From contig CM047431.1 of assembly GCA_026168455.1 (NCBI GenBank), forward strand, positions 9,694,943 to 9,758,942: 64,000 nt of DNA, given 5' to 3'. The translations under genes were made by a program, and so were the position numbers. The notes under the pieces were generated by a model. That model saw nothing but the letters and a program-made list of their open reading frames with translations. It was not told where the DNA came from and searched no databases. Origin of the DNA: Theocolax elegans. Lineage: Eukaryota; Arthropoda; Insecta; Hymenoptera; Cerocephalidae. This document shows, piece after piece, positions 58,556 through 64,000 of this stretch (position 1 is the first letter of the stretch; the number at the start of each line of letters is the position of its first letter).

Positions 58556-59290
58556 GCAAATGTTTTCAGCATACAGAAATAAATTTTTAGGGACTGGAAT
58601 TTATTTGATCAAAAGTTATTCTAACCTCAAAAAGTGAATTTTTCAAAGTTTTTTTCAACACTAGCTGGGTTCACCGCGATTTAACTCAAAATCTATCAAC
58701 TTTTACTATAGAACATTATATGTAACATTCGTTGCTAATTATGTCTAGAATTTATTCTTCTGGGTTAGAATTTCTAATCTCAAGGTCAATGTTAAATAAA
58801 AGAAAGTGTAAGTACGCCACAATTGATTTTTTTTATCTAAAAGTCTAAAGAAAAGAAAATTTTTTTAAAAATTTAATTGGAAATTACTATGTTAAATTTT
58901 GTGAATTTTTTGTCTTTCCGTACACTCCGCAAAATCTATCATTCAGTAAAGGAAATGTCAAAGTAGCCAGACAGACCACTCACCGCAAAGTCGTCGGAAG
59001 ATATTCGTTGGCAAATATTTGAATCTACTATATGGTATTTTTGAGGTAAGAGTATTTTTCCTTATATAGGCCTTTTTCCTTCCTTCTATATTTTCCTCAT
59101 CAATAGCCTCTATTTATAAAAATTACAAAAAATTATCGAAAATTGAAATGGAATTTAACATGTAAATTTTGGAAAATTTTTTCTCTCTTTAAATTATCAT
59201 AACTTTTAACAGAGATATAGGCTAATAACAAGATATAGACCATTAGAAAGGTATTGCTTTAAGATATCATACTATAAGTAAAATTTTTCC
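58556..59290 (+). repeat. Diverged relative of foldback element 1
   Basis: 58556-58860 matches the left arm of 50616-51581 (AAAATCTATCAACTTTTACT, GAACATTATATGTAACATTC). 59190-59275 matches the inner arm (ATCATAACTTTTAACAG, AGAAAGGTATTGCT). The intervening sequence is different. Confidence 0.7.
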
Positions 59291-59384
59291 GGTGTAAGGC
59301 GTATGGCGTACGGAATTGGCGTTCGATTAGATTTATCGTTTACCACATTTGGTTTTACCTGTGAGTGGTTGACACTAGGGGTAA

Positions 59385-60175
59385 TGACATGTAGACTTTC
59401 CTGTACCCGATGTCCGGATGACCTGGAGTTTACCCTGACCACCTGGACATCATCTCCAGGAAGTGACAATATTTTTTGCATATTTATGCAGAATGGAATG
59501 TAGACTTTCCTGTAGACGATGTCCGGATGAAATGGAGTACACCCTGACCACCTGGACATCATCTCCAGGAAGTAACAATATTTTTTGCATATTAATGCAG
59601 AATGACATGTGGACTTTCCTGTAGACGATTTCTGAATGACCTGGAGGTCACCCTGACCACCTGGACATCGTCTCCAGGAAGTGACAATATTTTTTGCATA
59701 TTTATGCAGAATGGCATGTAGACTTTACTGTAGATGATGCCAGGGTGACCTAGAGTTCACCCTGACCACCTGGACATCATCTCCAGGAAGTGACAATATT
59801 TGTTGCATATTTATGCAGAATGGCATGTAGACTTTCCTGTAGACGATGTCCGGATGATCTGGAGTTCATCCTGACCACCTGGACATCATCTCCAGGAAGT
59901 TACAATATTTTTTGCATATTTATGCAGAATGGCATGTAGACTTTCCTGTAGACGATGTCCGGATGATATGGAGGTCACCCTAACCACCTGGACATCATCT
60001 CCAGGAAGTGACATTATTTTTTGCATATTTATGTAGAATGGCATGTAGGCTTTCCTGTAGACGATGTCCGGATGATCTGGATGGCACCCTGACCACCTTG
60101 ACATCGTCTCCAGGATATGACAATATTTTTTTTAATCCAAGGAATATGGAATGTGGACTTTCCAGTAGATTTGGA
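59385..60175 (+). repeat. 109-bp satellite array, about seven units
   Basis: GTAGACTTTCCTG-type starts lie at 59392, 59501, 59610, 59719, 59828, 59937 and 60046, exactly 109 bp apart, and a last one at 60154. Each unit has GATGTCCGGATGA, CACCTGGACATCATCTCCAG and TTTTTTGCATATTTATGCAG. The paired GGACATC and GATGTCC give each unit a partial dyad. Confidence 0.95.
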
Positions 60176-60612
60176 GTAAAATATTATAAATGGAAAATAT
60201 CAAAAAAACCGTAGTTACTTTTGTCTAATGCGGCGTTTTAGATAAATTATGGATAATTGAACAAATTCTGCTACAAAAATTGTTTCCATTTTAATTTATA
60301 ATTAAATTTGTTGTCGTAAAATTGTTGCTTTTTTGTATCTAATAAATGTTTTAAGGTTAATACCTAATATTTTGCGTTTCAATAATAAATAACCCAAGAA
60401 TTGTTATACTATACTTAATTTTATATTATGTTAAAGTAAATTTAATAATATGAAAAGAAAACATACATTTGTAATGACCTTAAATTAATTTAAAATGTAA
60501 TAATTAGTAAATTAATTAATTAAATTAATATTTAACGCAGTTTTTTTTCTCTGTGTAACATACGATAATCTTATAATAAGTCTACACTCATTATAACTGA
60601 ATAAAAATTTTC
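60176..60612. other. AT-rich non-coding stretch
   Basis: No supported gene or repeat. Confidence 0.5.
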
Positions 60613-60844
60613 ATCAAAATTATGCTAATAGTTTAGTAAAGCAAAATTGAAAATTATAAATTTCTAGAAATTAATCATGAATTTGTAATGGATCACGGAC
60701 GTTTCGTCGCAGAACATTTCATTGTCGGATGTTTCATGACGGACTTTACATCGCACGGACTTTTTATCGCACGGACTTTTCATCGCAAGGACTTTTCATT
60801 GCACGGACTTATCATCGCAAAGATGGAATTTTCCTGTACGAACG

Positions 60845-60920
60845 TACCCAATAACGCTAATACCCCAATACCCCAATACCCCAGTACCCAATAACCCTAA
60901 TACCCAATACCCAATAACCC
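60845..60920 (+). repeat. Telomere-like 8-bp repeats, left block
   Basis: About nine units, mostly CCCAATAA, CCCTAATA and CCCCAATA; the G-rich strand reads TTATTGGG and TATTAGGG. They end at the start of the R1-type element. Confidence 0.85.
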
Positions 60921-61053
60921 ACCGCGCGGGGTGTCCTGTCCCCGTATGCGGCGCGTCCCCCGGGTGGCGGATGGGGGAATGCTCATCACTCTAGCGTGAA
61001 GGGTAGAGGTGAAATAAAATAATCTCCGTGGACCAAACAGTACAACCAGAAGT

Positions 61054-62610
61054 ATGAGCAAGCGAGATGAAAACATACTACCCCAAGCGGGCAACTCCAA
61101 ACTAGGAGTGAATCCCGTCGTCGGTTCCGATCGGGTGAAAGCCCCGGTGGCCGGCGCTGGCCTCATGGATTTTGGGGGAGGCCACAAACCGCTTAGTTCT
61201 AACATCACGTCAGAGGCGGGGTCCTCGAAAGAAAACCCCCAACAGCAGCCGCTATCCCAGATGCTGAGTCTTCCTTCTGCAAGCAGGTTACGAAGCGGCA
61301 GTGTTACCAGCATTGGTAGCGCCATCAGCGGCATCTCTGCCTATAGCAGAGAATCTCAAGAGGAGATAGAAGTGTTCCGTAAGGAATACGAGAAGGTGGA
61401 GAAGGCGCAGGAGGAGATCGACTCCACTTACGACCATCTGAAAAAAGAACTTCAGGCAATGTTGGCAGCTTGTGCAAAGCAGCCGAACATTTCCATGGTC
61501 GTCAAAACAGGGTTGAAAACCGTAGACGCTCTTGTACAAGAGCTCTACGGGAAAACGAAGAAGATGTCTTTAGCAGTCGATGATTACAAGTGCCAAGTCG
61601 AGGATTATCGAGTTGGCCACGAGAATCGTCGGCGGCCTAAGAGAAGAGGCATCATTGCTAAAGCCGTCATCGCGGCTACAGCCAAGATACAGGCTCAAAA
61701 GAGGAGTAGGGAGGGCCCTCAAAGCCCACCCGAGGCCTCTAAAACCCGTAAGAAGAAGAAACCTCGCAAGGAGGTGCCACCACCTGGTAAGGACAAGGAG
61801 CAATCCAAGTCCAAGCCTGTGGTGGAAAAGAAGAAGCCGACGGTTAAGTCGGGACAGGCGCCTCTTGACAGGAGAAAGCGCCAGAAGACGCCGGTATCCA
61901 CCCTGGTGGTCACAATCGCGAGGAACCGAACGTTTGCTGAAGTTCTGGGGAAGCTCCGAAAGGAAGTGAATCCGGACGACAGTGGCGCGCAGGTTCTAAG
62001 TGTGCGGCCCACAGGGCGGGGGGACGTCCTGCTTCGGCTAGGCAAAAAAACCGATGCGGCAGTATTCGCGGAGAAAGTGCGTACTGCTACCCAAGGAATG
62101 GGAGAAGTTCGAGTCCGAGATCGAAGGGTTACCCTTGAGATCAGAGACCTGGACGCTCTCACAACGAGGGACGAAGTGGTGGCAGCCCTAAATAAAGTGC
62201 TTACTTCTTCGCCTGAGGGCCGAGAGGTGACGCTTTTGGGCCTAAACCGCAGTCAACAGAAGACAGCCATCGTGAAGCTGGATCACGAGAGCGCTGACAA
62301 GCTGAAGTCGATGCGGCATCTCTGCGTCGGCTTCGTAAGCTGTCGCGTTCGGGATCGAGTCTTGGTCGAGAGGTGCTATCGGTGCCTAGACTTCGGCCAC
62401 ACGAAACGGAATTGTAAGGGAGTGGACAGGTCCTCGTCGTGCTACAAGTGCGGCGAGCCTGGACACAACCTTAAGAATTGCAAGAGCGCTCCCAAATGCT
62501 TTCTTTGTCCATCAAAGGATGCTGAGGGAGTGTCTCACGTGGCGGGGTCCGGAGCCTGTGCCACCTTTAGGCGCGCGCTCGATACCGCCAGAAAGGCCGC
62601 TTCACGATAA
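61054..62610 (+). CDS. R1-type retroelement Gag (ORF1), intact
   Basis: An uninterrupted 518-codon frame from ATG 61054 to TAA 62608. The N-terminal part is Ser/Gly-rich. Residues about 105-150 form a likely coiled coil (EEIEVFRKEYEKVEKAQEE). A Lys/Arg/Pro-rich basic stretch (about 205-290) could hold nuclear signals. The conserved core follows (LVVTIARNRTFAEVLGKL, VLSVRPTGRGDVLLRLGK). The C-terminus has three zinc knuckles: CYRCLDFGHTKRNC, CYKCGEPGHNLKNC and CFLCPSKDAEGVSH with a final Cys. This is the standard ORF1 of R1/Jockey-group LINEs, which binds RNA and forms the RNP. It is the only long element ORF in the window without a stop or frameshift. Confidence 0.9.
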   Translation: MSKRDENILPQAGNSKLGVNPVVGSDRVKAPVAGAGLMDFGGGHKPLSSNITSEAGSSKENPQQQPLSQMLSLPSASRLRSGSVTSIGSAISGISAYSRESQEEIEVFRKEYEKVEKAQEEIDSTYDHLKKELQAMLAACAKQPNISMVVKTGLKTVDALVQELYGKTKKMSLAVDDYKCQVEDYRVGHENRRRPKRRGIIAKAVIAATAKIQAQKRSREGPQSPPEASKTRKKKKPRKEVPPPGKDKEQSKSKPVVEKKKPTVKSGQAPLDRRKRQKTPVSTLVVTIARNRTFAEVLGKLRKEVNPDDSGAQVLSVRPTGRGDVLLRLGKKTDAAVFAEKVRTATQGMGEVRVRDRRVTLEIRDLDALTTRDEVVAALNKVLTSSPEGREVTLLGLNRSQQKTAIVKLDHESADKLKSMRHLCVGFVSCRVRDRVLVERCYRCLDFGHTKRNCKGVDRSSSCYKCGEPGHNLKNCKSAPKCFLCPSKDAEGVSHVAGSGACATFRRALDTARKAASR

Positions 62611-62748
62611 GTGGCAGTCTCATCGAGGGAGGAAAGAAGAAACAGGACCGACCGAATTGACGCATGTCACAAGACACGCCTCCCAGCTTGAAGTAATGTG
62701 AAAAACAGTTCCGGGCTGGGCAGGTGAAAGCGTTGGGTTTGGAGTTTT

Positions 62749-62794
62749 AGCCGGTAAGAATCCGGCACTGGCGACGAGTGTGGACCCTCGTCGT
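62749..62794 (+). other. 3' UTR stem-loops of the R1-type element
   Basis: Two adjacent hairpins: AGCCGG/TCCGGC around TAAGAA, and CGACGAG/CTCGTCG. Such 3' structures are used by LINE reverse transcriptases for template recognition; here the role is inferred. Confidence 0.5.
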
Positions 62795-62848
62795 CGTCTT
62801 ATGTAAGATTTCTCCAGTTTCCCACGAAAAAAAAAAAAAAAAAAAAAA

Positions 62849-62908
62849 TACCCAATAACCCTAATATCTAATAACCCTAATACCCAATAACCCTAATACC
62901 CAATAACC
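62849..62908 (+). repeat. Telomere-like 8-bp repeats, right block
   Basis: Alternating CCCAATAA and CCCTAATA units follow the poly(A) tail directly, with one variant (TCTAATAA). Confidence 0.85.
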
Positions 62909-63784
62909 AATTACAGAGTGGAAATTAAAAAAGGGAAATTAATTCTTAAAAAATTGTAACGTTTCAATTTAACATTGTTTTTTTATTGATTTCTGAAATA
63001 CATTATTTTTAGGAAAATAACAAATACAAAAAATACAAATAATAATTTAAATAAGTGTTCATTAAAACAAGTATCTTTGAACATGTATCCCGTAAACACG
63101 ACGGATTTTGATAATGTAATGTATTGAAAATTCCATCATTACGATGAAAAGTTCATGCAATGGGAAGTATTTGCGATGAATAGTCCGTACGGTGAAAAGT
63201 CCTTAAGATGAAATGTCCTGTGACGAAACGTCCGGATACGATTTGTAATTCAACAAGATGGCAATACAGCGTATAGAATGTTAGATGATAGGTATATGTA
63301 TGAAATTATGAAATTAAATCCACATTTTAAAATGCAAGATACAATTTTTTTATCCGCTATGAACAATATTAAACAACGTTCTTACGATGAAAAATGTATA
63401 CAACTATTGTTTAGTGGTCCAAGTGATATGGGACACTGGATTTGCATTTGGTATGATAAAAAATTTATTCATGTATTTGATAGTTTAAATTCAGGTCTTC
63501 GAAATAATCACTTGAAATACATAAAGAGATTATTTTCCAATAAAAAATCAATTACAATGTTACAGGAATACGCTCAAAATCAATCACAAACTTACAATTG
63601 TGGTTTATTTGCTATAGCTTTCGCAATATCAATTTCTAATGGTGTTTGACCTTGTAATATAATATTCGATGAATCAATGATGAGAAGCCATTCAGAAATG
63701 ATTTATAAAAATCAATCATTTAAAATGTTCCCTTTTTTAGAAGTGTTATTCCAAATAATCAGAGTCATAAAAACAAAATTGTAA

Positions 63785-64000
63785 TTCATAATTAAAACAA
63801 GTTTTAAAAAACTATAATATATCAGAGTATTCGGCTACTTATCATAATTGATTGCTAAATGTTCCATTGATTAATGAGTCAATCAATTTAATTAAACAAG
63901 ATAGCACATTTCATAAAGAATTAAAAGAAAACGGACGACTATTAATGATAGTAAAAGAGAAATAACAAAACAAAAAACAAAACTTACTTTTGCTGACACA
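63785..64000. other. AT-rich end of window
   Basis: A short plus-strand frame (LLNVPLINESINLIKQD, then NGRLLMIVKEK) follows the peptidase gene and may be a decayed continuation of the element. Too short to assign. Confidence 0.35.

Larger units (their letters stand above)
60921..62848 (+). mobile_element. R1-group gag-only non-LTR element with poly(A)
   Basis: A 1.93-kb unit has a short GC-rich 5' UTR (60921-61053), one intact ORF1, a 3' UTR of about 215 bp and a 22-A tail (62827-62848). The 3' UTR has GGTTTGGAGTTTTAGCCGG, like R1/Waldo-type ends, and two hairpins (62749-62766 and 62772-62794). There is no endonuclease/RT ORF2. It is bordered on both sides by the same telomere-like repeats, so it inserted into them. 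It may be a defective R1 (TRAS/SART-like) copy or a gag-only element moved in trans. Confidence 0.75.
60690..63240. mobile_element. Foldback-type element with 9-bp duplication
   Basis: Flanked by ATTTGTAAT at 60681-60689 and 63241-63249. The left inverted repeat (60690-60838) and right (about 63130-63240) share CGGACGTTTCGTC(G/A)CAG and GATGGAATTTTC. Both consist of variants of a 17-18 bp subrepeat, GGACTTTTCATCGCAC. Long inverted repeats made of short tandem subrepeats plus a 9-bp duplication are classic for foldback/MULE-like elements. The interior holds telomere-like repeats and the R1-type element. Confidence 0.85.
60640..63784 (+). pseudogene. Second Ulp1/C48-type peptidase gene, split by insertion
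   Basis: The coding sequence begins before the insertion (YKFLEINHEFVI, ending at 60689) and resumes at 63241 (FVIQQDGNTAYRMLDD). Motifs are MGHWICIWYDKKFIHVFDS (His and Asp) and QTYNCGLFAIAFA with the nucleophile Cys codon at 63599 intact. A single in-frame TGA at 63647 interrupts the frame, which continues PCNIIFDESMMRSHSEM to TAA 63782. It is the paralogue of 43781-44640 and aligns with it along its length. Both insertion and stop make this copy non-functional. A Helitron N-terminal region may begin beyond 63785, but the window ends. Confidence 0.75.

Noticed and set aside
59385..60175. CRISPR array
   Set aside because: The 109-bp units are tandem with no unique spacers, and the genome is eukaryotic.
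61288..62162. Minus-strand and shifted frames within the R1-type Gag region
   Set aside because: They are shadows of the intact Gag frame, caused by its high GC content.

Overview
The window looks like a repeat-dense, probably heterochromatic stretch of an insect genome, most likely hymenopteran. Evidence: a spliceable exon with a GTAAGT donor, tRNA-derived SINEs, Ty3/Gypsy, Penelope, Helitron, CACTA-like and CR1/Jockey-group elements, an AT-rich background broken by GC-richer LTRs, and an array of 8-bp telomere-like repeats (CCCAATAA/CCCTAATA). I recall a TTATTGGG-type telomere in some Hymenoptera, but could not check it. No conserved host housekeeping gene is visible. Nearly every reading frame belongs to a mobile element or its remains.

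Layout, left to right. 0-9.3 kb: an uncharacterised minus-strand exon and a plus-strand Cys-rich gene lie divergently, split by a Ty3/Gypsy element with apparently identical 266-bp LTRs and a perfect ATTG target duplication; a decayed gene of an uncharacterised animal family follows. 10.1-11.3 kb: 3' part of a Penelope-like element. 11.8-16.4 kb: decayed non-LTR retrotransposon (LINE-1) on the minus strand, carrying a CACTA-like MITE. 17.7 kb: SINE. 18.2 kb: relic resembling the F54H12.2-like family. 20.8-21.6 kb: Cys-rich relic. 21.8-35.9 kb: a 0.8-kb repeat in two opposite copies encloses a 5.4-kb composite palindrome (with a solo LTR and Penelope ends bearing hammerhead-like motifs) and a sister non-LTR element (LINE-2). 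36.2-40.7 kb: gutted minus-strand Gypsy that has lost its RT core and holds a LINE fragment. 43.7-50.5 kb: degenerate plus-strand Helitron with a Ulp1-type (C48) peptidase gene broken by a SINE and a Rep/helicase gene broken by a 1.45-kb solo LTR. 50.4-57.1 kb: palindromic elements and a solo LTR stacked in the TA tract of a small inverted-repeat element, partly duplicated as a 1.45-kb tandem. 57.1-60.2 kb: tRNA-like insert, long (AT)n, LTR-like DNA, and a 109-bp satellite. 60.6-63.8 kb: a second C48 gene split by a foldback-type element (9-bp target duplication) that contains telomere-like repeats, into which an R1-group retroelement has inserted.

The last element is the most striking object. 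It has an intact 518-codon gag ORF, structured 3' UTR and poly(A) tail but no endonuclease/RT ORF, and sits inside telomere-like DNA. Such a layout recalls gag-only telomeric retroelements (HeT-A-like), although a simple internal deletion is equally possible. The Gypsy at 442-5353 also stands out: its LTRs look brand-new while its gag-pol carries stops and internal deletions, which suggests copying in trans of an already defective template.
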